Source: Alisma plantago-aquatica (taxonomy: Eukaryota; Streptophyta; Magnoliopsida; Alismatales; Alismataceae). From it: a stretch of 64,000 nucleotides of DNA. This document shows positions 36,009 to 46,782 of the stretch, in pieces. Within the stretch, counting starts at the first letter, position 1. Each line of letters begins with the position of its first letter. The notes beneath the pieces are model-generated. The model made no database searches, was not told the DNA's origin, and was given only the letters and a program-made list of their open reading frames with translations. The position numbers and the translations under genes are program-made. The stretch covers positions 1,616,855,711-1,616,919,710 of the forward strand of contig OY856409.1 in assembly GCA_963693085.1 (NCBI GenBank), given 5' to 3'.

Positions 36009-36418
36009 ACCCCTAAGAGAGGTCTGCAACTTAGGGGTGAAACTCGTGTTGCAACATCATCCGTGCTTGTGTCACGGACAAATGAGGAAAGAGAGGCAGT
36101 GTCCAACAACAATCGTGCTTGTGTCACGATGGCACTGGGAAAAAGGAAAACTTGGTTATCTAACACCATTCGTGCTTGTGTCACGAAGGTAACCCTGTGA
36201 GACTCTCCGTCGGTGTACTCAGGTTAAAGGAGAAGTCTGGAGCACACGTGGTTGTGCAGCACACGTGGTTGTGCGTTGAGGCCGTGGAGCCTGGGTCCTG
36301 TGCAGACCAGGACGAGTAGTCAGACTTAGCACTTCCCGGGTGTGTCGCTAAGTCTTGTACGGTGGGACCGTAGCATGGACTTGCTACGGATCTTTATATG
36401 CAGAGTACACTGCATATA
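36009..36418 (+). repeat. Stem-loop chain, element B 5' LTR
   Basis: Perfect short stem-loops in series: ACCCCTAA/TTAGGGGT (36009-36038); TCCGTG/CACGGA (36060-36078), ATCGTG/CACGAT (36112-36130) and TTCGTG/CACGAA (36169-36187), all three with loop CTTGTGT; two tandem GCACA/TGTGC (36242-36274); GTCCTG/CAGGAC (36295-36313); AGACTTAGC/GCTAAGTCT (36322-36355); TACGGT/ACCGTA (36358-36372), which competes with CCGTAGC/GCTACGG (36368-36389); TATATGCAG/CTGCATATA (36395-36418). Whether this acts as RNA or DNA structure is unknown. Confidence 0.8.
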
Positions 36419-36426
36419 TTTAGGGC

Positions 36427-36452
36427 ATAATAATAATAATAATAATAATAAT
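36427..36452. repeat. (AAT)n microsatellite in element B 5' LTR
   Basis: Eight to nine AAT units right after AGGGCAT; shorter in the 3' LTR (about 43533-43552). Confidence 0.9.
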
Positions 36453-37092
36453 ATGAATAAGTAATCAAATAGGACACAGTAAGTTTACATAACTGTTTAT
36501 TTACCTGAAATACCGGTTGATGCTTAGAAATGTGATTATTATCTGTATATCTGCTATGTCAATGGAACTGCCCTACTTGAACTGCATATATGTTTATTTT
36601 CAGTTAATAAACCTGACGAGTTGTTTAGTGATAGCTAAGTGAAATGTTATTCACTGAGCGAGTAGGCTCATCCCTCTACTCAAACATTTTCAGGTCAGCA
36701 TCAGCATCAGGAATCGGAAGGATCGTTTCATCCTAACGCCTAGTCTATATAAGGTTTGTAGTTAGTCTAGTTAGAGGTCTCTTAGTCCTTTCCCCTCGGT
36801 CCTTGAGACAAGGTGTGGGTGAGAGAGAATGTGTATAAAGATGTAAATTAACGATTATGTTTACTTTTTGTCAAACAATGTTACATGTTGTAAACTTTGT
36901 TTATGTTCTTTAGCCAGGTTAATTGAAATGCTTCCGCAATGGTTTATTGTGTTTTAGTTTACAGCAATAATCCGGATATCATTACGAGGTTTTAAAAAGA
37001 AAAAGTTTTCAGCGATTTGTTTATGTGATAATCCCTCCGTCACGCCCTAATCTCGTGATTAGTGGTTAGTGTGAGATCGGGGTGTGATATCT

Positions 37093-37107
37093 TGGTATCA
37101 GAGCTTA
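37093..37107 (+). other. Element B primer-binding site (initiator Met tRNA)
   Basis: TGGTATCAGAGCTTA, three bases after the LTR end: an exact match to the common plant initiator-Met primer site TGGTATCAGAGC. Confidence 0.93.
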
Positions 37108-37232
37108 GGTTGAGTACATAGTTACTCAGAGACCAAGTCAGGGGACGATAAGAGACCAATAGGATTAAGGTTTAGGTGTCTTTCTTCTATTTGTAGTTTT
37201 CTAACAGGAAATATTCTGTTATATCATTGCAG

Positions 37233-40200
37233 ATGGCAAGAAGAGGCTTTGATCGTGATGATCAGGCCGAGAGCCATGTTGGCCCTGATCCTTTGTACTT
37301 GGGTCCAGGTGGTGGTGACCACGTGGATGAAGCATCCTGGATGTACAGGATGTTTCTGGAAACCAATGAAAAGTACAAGGCTGATAGGCGAGATTCTTCT
37401 TCTACCAGCAGTAAAGATCTGATGCGATCTTATGAGCTTGTAAAGAAGCTTGGTGGCACGGAGTTTAGTGGCACTACAGATCCAGCAGAGGCTGATGAAT
37501 GGTTTAGACAGATAGAGAAGGTCTTTCGCCTGATGGAGCTTCCAGAAGAGAAGAAGATTAATCATGCAGTCTACCTTTTGACAGGCGATGCAGAGTTGTG
37601 GTGGCGTGGTGTGGAAGAAAAGAGGAGAGGTACAAAGCTTTCTTGGCAGGATTTCTCTGAGGAGTTTCATCTCAAATTCTATCCACCCACTTTCCTTAAT
37701 GAGAAAATCAGGCAGTTACAGAATATCAAGCAGGGGAACATGACAGTTACAGAGTATGAAGCGCTTTTCACACGGTTGGCGAACTTCTGTCCACAGCTTG
37801 TTCCCGATAACATAGAGAGATGTAGAAGGTTTCAGGAAGGACTAAGGCCAGAGATTTGTCATACAGTTTCTGCTACTAGTAGGAGGAACAGAGAGAACTT
37901 TGGTGAGTTTGTCGAGGCTGCTAGACAGGTTGAAGAATCTGTGAATGCTGACAAGGTGCCTGAGTCTAAGAAGAGATCTGCAGACTTCAGTAGAGGGCAA
38001 TCCAGTAGTGGATACAGAGGTGGAGGTAGAGGTTTCTTTTCTAAGCTTGGGCATGGCTTTGGTTGTTTCGGCAGGCAGAGATCTGAGGATGTCACTACTT
38101 CTAGAGGCAGAGGAGGATACAACCCAGGAAGATGGGGCAGTGCCGATAGTGGACAGTCTTCTGGGTCGTCAATGTCAGTGACAGGTCCCCAGAGACAAGA
38201 GTTACCGCCGTGTGACAAATGTGGAAGGCCACATACTGGACCATGTTGGAGTTCTGGTTGTTATGCCTGTGGACAGATAGGACATGTCAAAAGGGAATGT
38301 CCTCAACTTCGACAAACAGCATCACAAGCTTTCCAGCCTCAATACCATGATGTTCCGAGTTCCTCTGTGGCTTCTGGTTCTAGAGGTGGTGGAGTGTCTA
38401 GTGGCAGGAGTGGTCAGAGAGGACAGCGTGGCAGAGGGAGAGCTTCAGCACGTTTCTTTTCTTTGACACCTCAGGAAGGTATAATTTCTTCACAAGTTGT
38501 TACAGAAGAGATGCTTTTGTTTAATAGTATACCAGTCTCAGTTTTGATAGATCCGGGTGCTACTCATTCTTTTATACAATGCTCTTTAGTCAGTAAACTT
38601 AATCTGTTAACTCGAGAGTTGGTAGATGAGTTAGTGTTGAGGGTTCCACTAGGTGGACCAACAGTTTTATCCGAGTTCTGTCCCGGATGCTTGTTATCTT
38701 TTGGAGGTCTCACCTTTGCTGCTAATCTCATACCCTTGGATGTAAATACCTTTCAAGTCATCTTGGGTATGGATTGTCTTGAGACATATCGAGTGCAACT
38801 CGATTGTTGGAAGAAGGAAGCTACCTTTCAACTAGGTGAATTTTCTTGTGTCTTTACTGGAGATAGGAAAGTTCTACCTACGTGCATAATATCAGCTGTT
38901 GTAGCTGATAAGATGTTACAGAAAGGATGTGAAGCGTTCCTTGCTCATGTGGTTGACACCAGAGCAGAGAAGAGCACCGCCAGTGTTTATGATGTGCCTG
39001 TGGTTCGTGAGTTCTCTGACGTTTTTCCAGAAGAATTACCAGGCTTACCTCCTGTCAGAGACATTGATTTTGAAATTCAGATATATCCAGGTAGTCATCC
39101 AGTAGCACTGCCAGCCTACAGAATGGCACCTGCAGAGTTGAAGGAACTCAAGGTGCAGTTGCAGGAATTGCTAGATAAGGGTTTCATTAGACCCAGTTCT
39201 TCACCATGGGGTGCTCCAGTCCTGTTTGTTAAGAAAAAGGATGGTACCATGCGTCTCTGTATAGATTACAGGCAACTGAACAAGATCACTATAAAGAACA
39301 AGTATCCATTGGCGAGAATAGATGATCTGTTTGATCAGTTGCGTGGAGCGACGATCTTCTCTCAAATATATTTGAGATCTGGATATCATCAGCTTAGGAT
39401 AAAGGCCTCTGATATTCCCAAAACAGCTTTCAGAACCAGGTATGGGCATTATGAGTTTTTGGTCATGTCGTTTGGACTGACCAATGCCCCAGCAGCCTTT
39501 ATGGATATGATGAACCGGATTTTCAAACCGTTCCTAGATCAGTTTATTGTAGTCTTTATAGATGATATTCTGATCTACTCCAGAGACGATGTACAGCATG
39601 AGCAACACCTGAGAGTAGTGTTGCAGTTGTTGAGACAACACCAGTTGTTTGCTAAATTTAGCAAGTGCGAGTTCTGGTTGGCCGAGGTAGCATTTCTTGG
39701 ACATGTTATCTCGAGAAGTGGAGTTAGCGTGGATCCTAAGAAAGTTGATTTTGTGCTTCAGTGGGAACAACCTAAGACTCCTACTGAGATCAAAAGTTTC
39801 TTGGGTTTGGCAGGTTATTACAGAAGGTTCATACAGAACTTCAGTGTGTTAGCATCACCTTTGACACGCTTGACGAGGAAGGATATACCGTTTGTTTGGT
39901 CTGATAACTGTGAGAGAAGTTTTCAGATTTTGAAGAAAAGGTTGACTTCAGCACCAGTGTTGGTTTTGCCTGAAGCAGAAAAAGGCTATACAGTGTTCTG
40001 TGATGCTTCCAGGAGAGGTTTGGGCTGTGTACTGATGCAAGAAGGCAAAGTTGTGGCTTACGCATCTAGACAGCTTAAGAAGAATGAAGAGAATTACCCT
40101 GTTCATGATTTGGAATTAGCTGCTATAGTTCATGCTCTTAAGACATGGCGTCACTACTTGTATGGTGAGACATGTCAGGTGTTTACAGACCATAAGAGCC

Positions 40201-41612
40201 TGAAATATATCTTCACTCAGAAAGACTTGAATTTGAGACAGCGCAGATGGCTTGAGCTGATTAAAGACTATGATGTGACAATCGATTACCATCCGGGTAA
40301 GGCAAATGTTGTAGCTGATGCCTTGAGTAGAAAGTCAAGTTCAACAGCTAATGCATTTTCTATGGCATGTTTCAAGAGAGACTTGCTTGTAGATATGCGA
40401 AAATTGAACTTGGACTTGGATGTGACTGGACAAAGTGGGTTGATTGCTCAGATGCAAGTCAGGCCTACTTTTTATAATCAGATTAAGGAATTACAACAGA
40501 GTGATGATGAGTTGTGGCAAATCATGCAGGAAATGTCAGAAGGTAAGAGAACAGAGTTCAGGTTTTCTGATGAAGGCATGTTGTATCTTCATGATAGGTT
40601 ATGTGTACCTAGAAACAGTGAGTTGAAAGAGCAGATTCTTGAGGAAGCACATACTTCTATGTATGCTATGCATCCAGGTAACACAAAGATGTACAGGAAC
40701 CTCAAAGAGCTGTACTGGTGGTCTGGTATGAAAAAGGATGTGGCTGAATACGTGGCTAGGTGCGGGGTGTGTCAGAAGGTTAAGGCTGAGCATCAGAAAC
40801 CTGCTGGTACCTTGCAGTCGCTTCCAATACCAGAATGGAAATGGGAACACATCACGATGGACTTTGTGGTAGGATTACCCAGGATGCCTAAGGGTTCAGA
40901 CTCGATATGGGTGATTGTGGATAGACTAACTAAGTCTGCTCACTTTCTTCCTGTCAAGTCAACCTTTGATGTTTCAAAGTTGGCCAAAGTTTATGTGGAT
41001 GAAGTAGTCAGGTTGCATGGGATTCCAGTTTCCATTATTTCTGACAGAGATCCAAAGTTTACATCTAGATTCTGGAATCAGTTACATCATGCGTTGGGCA
41101 CAAAGCTGAGGTTCAGTACAGCGTTTCACCCGCAGACTGATGGTCAATCTGAGAGGACCATTCAGACTCTTGAAGACATGCTGAGAGCATGCGTTCTGCA
41201 GTTCAGAGGTAACTGGGAAGAACACTTAAGCCTAATGGAGTTTGCATATAATAACAGTTACCATTCTAGTCTTGGAATGGCCCCATATGAAGCTCTATAT
41301 GGCAGGAAGTGTAGATCACCAGTTTGTTGGTATGAGATTGGAGAGAAAGAAATTCTTGGACCTGAGCTAGTTGATGTAACTACAGAAAAGATATCTGTGA
41401 TCAGGGAGCAGTTGAAAGCTGCTCAGGACAGACAGAAAAGTTATGCTGAGAGACGACGTCGACCTCTTGAGTTTGAGGTTGGTGACGAGGTTTATTTAAA
41501 GGTTTCACCGTGGAAGGGAGTGTTAAGGTTTGGCAAGAGGGGTAAGTTGACCCCTAGGTACATGGGCCCATATCCTATTGTTGAGAGGATTGGACCTGTA
41601 TTTGCCGTCTGA
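37233..41612 (+). CDS. Gag-Pol polyprotein of element B (1459 codons, 3' frameshift)
   Basis: I chose ATG 37233 ([10 protein letters not shown]), preceded by TTGCAG; the frame runs without a stop to 41612. Domains by residue: Gag about 1-340; CX2CX4HX4C zinc knuckle [14 protein letters not shown] at 343; protease [10 protein letters not shown] with Asp 440; RT about 600-790 with FIDD Asp 777/778; RNase H with Asp 924 (FCDAS); integrase HHCC then D1210, D1271 and E1307 (DD35E spacing). RT motif A reads [10 protein letters not shown]: residue 713 is Tyr where the family and element A have the catalytic Asp. Near 41600 bases are missing, so the frame ends early and the chromodomain is in another frame. 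It is otherwise a complete single-frame chromovirus polyprotein. Confidence 0.93.
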   Translation: MARRGFDRDDQAESHVGPDPLYLGPGGGDHVDEASWMYRMFLETNEKYKADRRDSSSTSSKDLMRSYELVKKLGGTEFSGTTDPAEADEWFRQIEKVFRLMELPEEKKINHAVYLLTGDAELWWRGVEEKRRGTKLSWQDFSEEFHLKFYPPTFLNEKIRQLQNIKQGNMTVTEYEALFTRLANFCPQLVPDNIERCRRFQEGLRPEICHTVSATSRRNRENFGEFVEAARQVEESVNADKVPESKKRSADFSRGQSSSGYRGGGRGFFSKLGHGFGCFGRQRSEDVTTSRGRGGYNPGRWGSADSGQSSGSSMSVTGPQRQELPPCDKCGRPHTGPCWSSGCYACGQIGHVKRECPQLRQTASQAFQPQYHDVPSSSVASGSRGGGVSSGRSGQRGQRGRGRASARFFSLTPQEGIISSQVVTEEMLLFNSIPVSVLIDPGATHSFIQCSLVSKLNLLTRELVDELVLRVPLGGPTVLSEFCPGCLLSFGGLTFAANLIPLDVNTFQVILGMDCLETYRVQLDCWKKEATFQLGEFSCVFTGDRKVLPTCIISAVVADKMLQKGCEAFLAHVVDTRAEKSTASVYDVPVVREFSDVFPEELPGLPPVRDIDFEIQIYPGSHPVALPAYRMAPAELKELKVQLQELLDKGFIRPSSSPWGAPVLFVKKKDGTMRLCIDYRQLNKITIKNKYPLARIDDLFDQLRGATIFSQIYLRSGYHQLRIKASDIPKTAFRTRYGHYEFLVMSFGLTNAPAAFMDMMNRIFKPFLDQFIVVFIDDILIYSRDDVQHEQHLRVVLQLLRQHQLFAKFSKCEFWLAEVAFLGHVISRSGVSVDPKKVDFVLQWEQPKTPTEIKSFLGLAGYYRRFIQNFSVLASPLTRLTRKDIPFVWSDNCERSFQILKKRLTSAPVLVLPEAEKGYTVFCDASRRGLGCVLMQEGKVVAYASRQLKKNEENYPVHDLELAAIVHALKTWRHYLYGETCQVFTDHKSLKYIFTQKDLNLRQRRWLELIKDYDVTIDYHPGKANVVADALSRKSSSTANAFSMACFKRDLLVDMRKLNLDLDVTGQSGLIAQMQVRPTFYNQIKELQQSDDELWQIMQEMSEGKRTEFRFSDEGMLYLHDRLCVPRNSELKEQILEEAHTSMYAMHPGNTKMYRNLKELYWWSGMKKDVAEYVARCGVCQKVKAEHQKPAGTLQSLPIPEWKWEHITMDFVVGLPRMPKGSDSIWVIVDRLTKSAHFLPVKSTFDVSKLAKVYVDEVVRLHGIPVSIISDRDPKFTSRFWNQLHHALGTKLRFSTAFHPQTDGQSERTIQTLEDMLRACVLQFRGNWEEHLSLMEFAYNNSYHSSLGMAPYEALYGRKCRSPVCWYEIGEKEILGPELVDVTTEKISVIREQLKAAQDRQKSYAERRRRPLEFEVGDEVYLKVSPWKGVLRFGKRGKLTPRYMGPYPIVERIGPVFAV

Positions 41613-41880
41613 GTTGGCAAATCTTCATGATGTGTTTCATGTGTCTATGCTGAAAAAGTGTCATCCCGGTACAGAAAAGATTGTAGATCCAGAACCGGCA
41701 CAGCTTAGAACAGATCTGTCCTATGTTGAAGGACCAGTGCAGATAGTTGATCACCAGATTAAAAAGCTTAAGAACCGTGAGTTATCTTTAGTGAAGGTTT
41801 TGTGGAAGAATCACAATATAGAGGAAGCTACGTGGGAACTAGAGTCTGAGATGCGTGGCAAGTTTCCTTTTCTCTTCTAG
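41613..41880 (+). pseudogene. Integrase tail and chromodomain of element B, out of frame
   Basis: The frame one base on (open from 41578) continues the integrase C-terminus (LHDVFHVSMLKKCHPG) and a chromodomain ending KVLWKNHNIEEATWELESEM, then stops at 41878-41880. Comparison with element A shows that a few residues are absent at the junction, consistent with a small deletion (length 2 modulo 3). Chromodomains of chromoviruses guide insertion towards particular chromatin marks. Without it the polyprotein would lack targeting. Confidence 0.9.
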
Positions 41881-41903
41881 GAATTTCGGGACGAAATTCT
41901 TAT

Positions 41904-41915
41904 AAGGGAGGGAGA
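41904..41915 (+). other. Polypurine tract of element B
   Basis: AAGGGAGGGAGA one base before the 3' LTR: the primer for plus-strand DNA synthesis. It is well conserved, unlike the degraded equivalent in element A (GTAGAGGGTTATAGC). Confidence 0.9.
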
Positions 41916-41916
41916 T

Positions 41917-42271
41917 TGTTACGACCCGCGTCGAGCTTATCCCGTAAGTATGCTGTTAAGCATGTGATTAGCTGATGTGCTAAGTTTAAGCCTGTTTTTG
42001 TTATTAATGTTTAAAATGGATAAGACATGTGCTTAGTGTGTTTTCTAGCTTCTAAAGCGTGTAGGACCTTACGCTTGAAGCGTTGCCAGAAAAATCGTTC
42101 GAATCCGACCTTCGAGTCAAAAGTTGCATGTTTTTGGGCTTATAGGGATCCGTTTGTAGTTTTTGAACTTTGCGTTTAGGCCCCTAAGTTTTCCTCCTTA
42201 TCCTTTCTCTCTTCCTTATCTCGTTTCATTTCTCAGAAACAAAGGAACGCAGCAGCGTTCTTCTTCCGCGT

Positions 42272-42314
<43 letters not shown>

Positions 42315-44189
42315 CTGTGAAGGGAGAGACGTCGGAGCTTTGTTTTGCTCCGATCAGCTGCTGCAGCTCGTCCTCTTCCCTCCGTTGATCATCTTCTCCG
42401 TCAATTCAATTCGGATTCGCAGCTGAAGCTACGATTGTAGGGAAACGGCTTGAGGATTGGGGTGCAAGGAGCAGCCCTAGCTCGTTTCTCTTCCCCCTTC
42501 AGGTCCGTTTTGGTGGTATGCATCGATTGCGAACGTTTGGCGGTGTTTGTTTGAGTTTTTCCCGTCGATTCGAGAGAAATCGACTCTTGCAGGTCGTTTT
42601 TGTTTTCTGCCTGTGCGCGGTTCGGCCGAGTTCTTATTCGGTCGGCCGAGTTTCTTATTTGGGTAACCAAACAGCGTTTTTGTCGGCCGAGTTTGATCCT
42701 GATCGGCTGAGTTTCCTTGTAGGTGTATAAGCGGTGTCCTGATCGGCCGAGTTCCCCAGAGGATCGGTCAAGTTGCCAGTTGGTCGGCCGAGGTTGGTCG
42801 GCCGAGTTACAGATTCTGGGAAGTGTTCGGCCGAGTTCCATAGTGATCGGCCGAGTTTCAAGTGGTGAGTGGCAGTTCATTTAGAAATCATTATTTAACT
42901 CATTTTAAATGCTTATTTGCTTCAGTATCAGTTGATATGACCTTTAAACAGTGTAGCATGTACATTTTAGTGTGATAAGTTCATTGGAACTTGAAATGCG
43001 TGATGTGAATGATGAAAAAGAGGAAATTCCATGTCTTATAGTTGCTATGTGATATTTCTGTCTAATTGTTTATCTGCTATCTAATTATTAGACTTAGGTG
43101 CCCTAACACCGTAGAACCCCTAAGAGAGGTCTGCAACTTAGGGGTGAAACTCGTGTTGCAACATCATCCGTGCTTGTGTCACGGACAAACGAGGAAAGAG
43201 AGGCAGTGTCCAACAACAATCGTGCTTGTGTCACGATGGCACTGGGAAAAGGAAAACTTGGTTATCTAACACCATTCGTGCTTGTGTCACGAAGGTAACC
43301 CTGTGAGACTCTCCGCCGGTGTACTCAGGTTAAAGGAGAAGTCTGGAGCACACGTGGTTGTGCAGCACACGTGGTTGTGCGTTGAGGCCGTGGAGCCTGG
43401 GTCCTGTGCAGACCAGGACGAGTAGTCAGACTTAGCACTTCCCGGGTGTGTCGCTAAGTCTTGTACGGTGGGACCGTAGCATGGACTTGCTGCGGATCTT
43501 TATATGCAGAGTACACTGCATATATTTAGGGCATAATAATAATAATAATAATATGAATAAGTAATCAAATAGGACACAGTAAGTTTACATAACTGTTTAT
43601 TTACCTGAAATACCGGTTGATGCTTAGAAATGTGATTATTATCTGTATATCTGCTATGTCAATGGAACTGCCCTACTTGAACTGCATATATGTTTATTTT
43701 CAGTTAATAAACCTGACGAGTTGTTTAGTGATAGCTAAGTGAAATGTTATTCACTGAGCGAGTAGGCTCATCCCTCTACTCAAACATTTTCAGGTCAGCA
43801 TCAGCATCAGGAATCAGAAGGATCGTTTCATCCTAACGCCTAGTCTATATAAGGTTTGTAGTTAGTCTAGTTAGAGGTCTCTTAGTCCTTTCCCCTCGGT
43901 CCTTGAGACAAGGTGTGGGTGAGAGAGAATGTGTATAAAGATGTAAATTAACGATTATGTTTACTTTCTGTCAAACAATGTTACATGTTGTAAACTTTGT
44001 TTATGTTCTTTAGCCAGGTTAATTGAAATGCTTCCGCAATGGTTTATTGTGTTTTAGTTTACAGCAATAATCCGGATATCATTACGAGGTTTTAAAAAGA
44101 AAAAGTTTTCAGCGATTTGTTTATGTGATAATCCCTCCGTCGCGCCCTAATCTCGTGATTAGTGGTTAGTGTGAGATCGGGGTGTGACA
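41917..44189 (+). repeat. Element B 3' LTR
   Basis: 2273 bp, TGTTACGACCC to GTGTGACA, followed by CCTAT. It repeats all landmarks of the 5' LTR: GA run (42272-42311), palindrome cluster (42622-42854, one copy changed to TCGGCTGA), stem-loop chain (43116-43524) and AAT run (43533-43552). Confidence 0.95.
43116..43524 (+). repeat. Stem-loop chain, element B 3' LTR
   Basis: Same series as in the 5' LTR. The three CTTGTGT-loop hairpins are at 43167-43185, 43219-43237 and 43275-43293 and are unchanged; the GCTACGG arm has become GCTGCGG. Confidence 0.8.
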
Positions 44190-44194
44190 CCTAT

Positions 44195-44476
44195 GGTGCT
44201 CCTTAATTTATCTCTCTCCTTGATCACTTGGGGGTAGGTTGAGGTAGCTTTAGTGGTCTTTTAGGTTCCTTCATGGCTGTATAAGACCTATAATCCTCCT
44301 TCTTTCCTCCCTTCCATCATTAAGTATCAAAGTACATATGAAATATGCAGGAGCAATCCATTTTAGGACATTGGATATAAAATAATATTTATTGAGAAAT
44401 GACATGCGTCTGACACATGTTATTGAGAATAAATAACAAAATGATGCAAGATGGAGACCAAACTAGGGCTCCATCA
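44195..44476 (-). repeat. Minus-strand Athila LTR, piece 1 of 3 (LTR start)
   Basis: The minus strand from 44476 reads TGATGGAGCCC, then TCCATCTTGCATCATTTTG, matching the plus-strand LTR start TGATGCAACAC and TTCATCTTGTGTCATTTTA. It therefore marks the 5' end of the oldest element in the stack and its border with host DNA. The outer TSD cannot be tested because the other end is outside the window. Confidence 0.65.
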
Positions 44477-46587
44477 ATATGCGTCTAGATATTCCAAGTT
44501 AAACTTTTAATTAGATCAAGTGTTATCTTATCCCGTATCTAGTTCAATTGATGGGTAGTCAAAACCACCTAATTTTAAGTTCATGGACATTGTGTCAAAA
44601 TGATACACTTTCCTATGCATCCTGGTCGAAGTGCAGTTTGAATAATGGACAACTGAGTCAAAGTACATTTTGACTGAGGTTTGGCCAAAACAAATCCAGT
44701 TCATAACTTTTGTTTTTTATTCAGCCTAACATCTCTATTGGCCGAGGATGCTTTTGGATACTCCGATTTAGTTCCCTAAGATAACTTTCATCTACTTTTA
44801 TATATAGGAATCATATTTGATCACTTTGACAAAAACTTATTCCATGGAATTCATTTGAATTAAGATTTCAGTCATGTTGTTCTTTACTCACTTTCATTGT
44901 GCTCAAGTAGAGCTTCTTCATTGCTAAAAGACTTCATATCCTCTAGAGAAGTTCATCAGTAAATCATGTAGTAAATCATGTCACATTTTACATTAGAATT
45001 CCTTCTTTCAATCTCTTTTATTTGTGAAGGAACCTTCTAAAGGTACTTCAAGATGAGTGAACCGGTAACCGATTTAGAAAAAATAGTGGCTCTCCTTCGG
45101 CATGGCGAAGAGGGCATATGTGGTGACCTTCCTTTGGCCACAAACAAAACAAGGCGCTAGGTTGGTTTCTCAAAAGCACTACAAGAAAACAGTGGGATCT
45201 ACCGCAGCCAAGATCCAAAAGAGAGAGTGAATACAATTAATATTTTCTTCAACAATTAGATATATAACTATATATTGTATTTTTTCTCAACTATTAATAA
45301 AAAATGATCGTCCAAACATAGTGGTTTAAAAGACAATTAACATTTTTGGCTTTTGAAACATCTTTAATAATGGTGTTGATATATTCTTTCTACACATTCC
45401 TTCTTTACCTTGAATGTTTTACAACAGTTTCTATTATCAATTTTTTAATGAAAAGTTTCAAATTGTCATAAGAGTCTATTCACTCCCCTCTAGTTTGTAT
45501 TTCCATTGCAAGGGTTTTTATCTAACAAAGTATAGACAACTATCACTATCTATCTCTATCATATCTATGTTATATAAAATATATGTGGGGAGGGGATTAT
45601 GTGCACTTCTTTAAATTTACAAATTAATCTTTGTATGATAATAAAGTTGTTGTACCTGGCATAAAAGTATGTGGGAGAGCTTCTACATAATTTATTTCTA
45701 TATTTTTCAAATTGCAAATTAGTCTTTATATTCTAACAAGAAAATTGCGCGCTGCATGGATTTATCAATAATTGCTTTTAGTTTTAAAAATAGAAAACAT
45801 TTAAATTACCCCTTTTTTACTATATATCTATAGTGTATATGATAGAGTTATGATGCCTTTGATGCAATATTTGCATCTAGTTTTTTCAAATTACAAATTT
45901 AATTCTATATTCAAATAATAATGTGAGCCGATTCTCGCCAATCTCTGTACGGTTGTTAGCGTTGAGGGTGCAACATGACCAAGGCCAAAAGAGGTGGAGG
46001 ATGCAATTATTTTTATTGATGTCGGAAAGATCCGTACAGTGATACACATATGCTAAGAAGTGGTTGTCATTGCGACCAAAAATATTTCTTGCAACTAGAG
46101 AGAGAAGCGGTTGCCATGCTCTTGAGTGTGTAGGAGTCAAATTTCTTTCCCCTTTTATTCTTTTCCTTTCTCCATATTAATATTCTTTTGTCTTCCTTAA
46201 CATTTTTGTGGTATGACATTAGTCAAGCTTTTCGTCACTTTAAAGAGCGACGGACATTTTTCTAGACATAAGGATCAAGATAATTATTCAAATAAGGGAT
46301 TTCAACAGATTAATAAAGTAATACATCACCACATTTATCGTCTTCGAAGTAACATGTGAAATATCTTATATTCTGAAGTATGTGTATCGCACAGGTTTAT
46401 AGTTAACTTTAACATAACAACTTAATTACACCTTTTATCATAAACCAAGCATGTATAAGTTTATATAACACTCCCAAGTTTAAATTTTTTTTCCCCAAGT
46501 TTAAAATTGGTTGGAGCCAAACGGCCCCTGAAAGAATTTCTTCGGCAATCCCAACGCACGTACAGCTACAGCTCTTCGTTGATAACA
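44477..46587. other. Host intergenic DNA, no gene recognised
   Basis: AT-rich sequence without a convincing frame on either strand. CACTACAAGAAAA occurs at 45178-45190, like a CACTA-type terminus, but no partner was found. A few poly-purine and TA-rich tracts occur. Confidence 0.5.
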
Positions 46588-46782
46588 ATGGCCCGTCCTC
46601 TCGGTCTCGACGATTTCTTCCTCGACCAGTTCGCCGCGTATTCAAGCATCCCCTTTTATCCCCCACTAACAGTTGAGTTATATGGAATCTTTCGAACCCC
46701 GCACATAGAGATAGATAGAGAGCACAGGAAGATGAACCGTTGGAAGTGGGGATCTCAACTGGAAGCTTCCTATGTTTTTCAG
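46588..46782 (+). CDS. Candidate first coding exon of an unrecognised gene
   Basis: ATG 46588 lies in AACAATGGC, the favoured plant start context. It opens 65 codons (MARPLGLDDFFLDQFAAYSS...) that end exactly at CAG|GTACGC, a consensus 5' splice site. Codon use is GC-rich at third positions in the first half, unlike the AT-rich surroundings. The product start has no signal peptide or membrane segment, and a basic, Trp-containing stretch (NRWKWGSQLEAS) near its end. I do not recognise the family and could not place the following exons; it may be a genuine gene start or the remnant of one. Confidence 0.4.

Larger units (their letters stand above)
34830..37089 (+). repeat. Element B 5' LTR
   Basis: 2260 bp. 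In order it has a GA run (35185-35204), a cluster of the palindrome TCGGCCGA (35515-35747), a chain of stem-loops (36009-36418) and an AAT run (36427-36452). The last bases are GTGTGATA, a single change from GTGTGACA. No clear TATA box was recognised; the C/T-rich stretch near 35100-35150 might hold the start. Confidence 0.93.
34830..44189 (+). mobile_element. Element B: chromovirus Ty3/gypsy, 9.4 kb, nearly intact
   Basis: LTRs lie at 34830-37089 and 41917-44189 with a perfect TSD CCTAT (34825-34829 and 44190-44194). LTRs start TGTTACGACCC, the usual chromovirus LTR start, and the 3' copy ends GTGTGACA. A Met-tRNA primer site, a long gag-pol frame, a chromodomain and a polypurine tract are all present. 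The two LTRs differ at few positions by eye, so this is the youngest large insertion here. It is nevertheless defective, with a lost RT catalytic residue and a frameshift before the chromodomain. Confidence 0.95.

Noticed and set aside
36060..36187. CRISPR-like array (short repeats with CGTGCTTGTGTCACG and spacers of about 35-40 nt)
   Set aside because: Plant nuclear retrotransposon context, only three units, and the flanks vary in a paired way; this is a hairpin repeat, not CRISPR.
37227..37232. Extending the element B gag-pol start to 37227
   Set aside because: That codon is TTG; the first ATG in frame is at 37233, and plant genes rarely start at TTG.
45178..45190. CACTACAAGAAAA, like a CACTA transposon terminus (similar word at 61923)
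   Set aside because: No matching inverted end or 3-bp TSD found; the second occurrence is in the interior of a solo LTR, so both may be chance.
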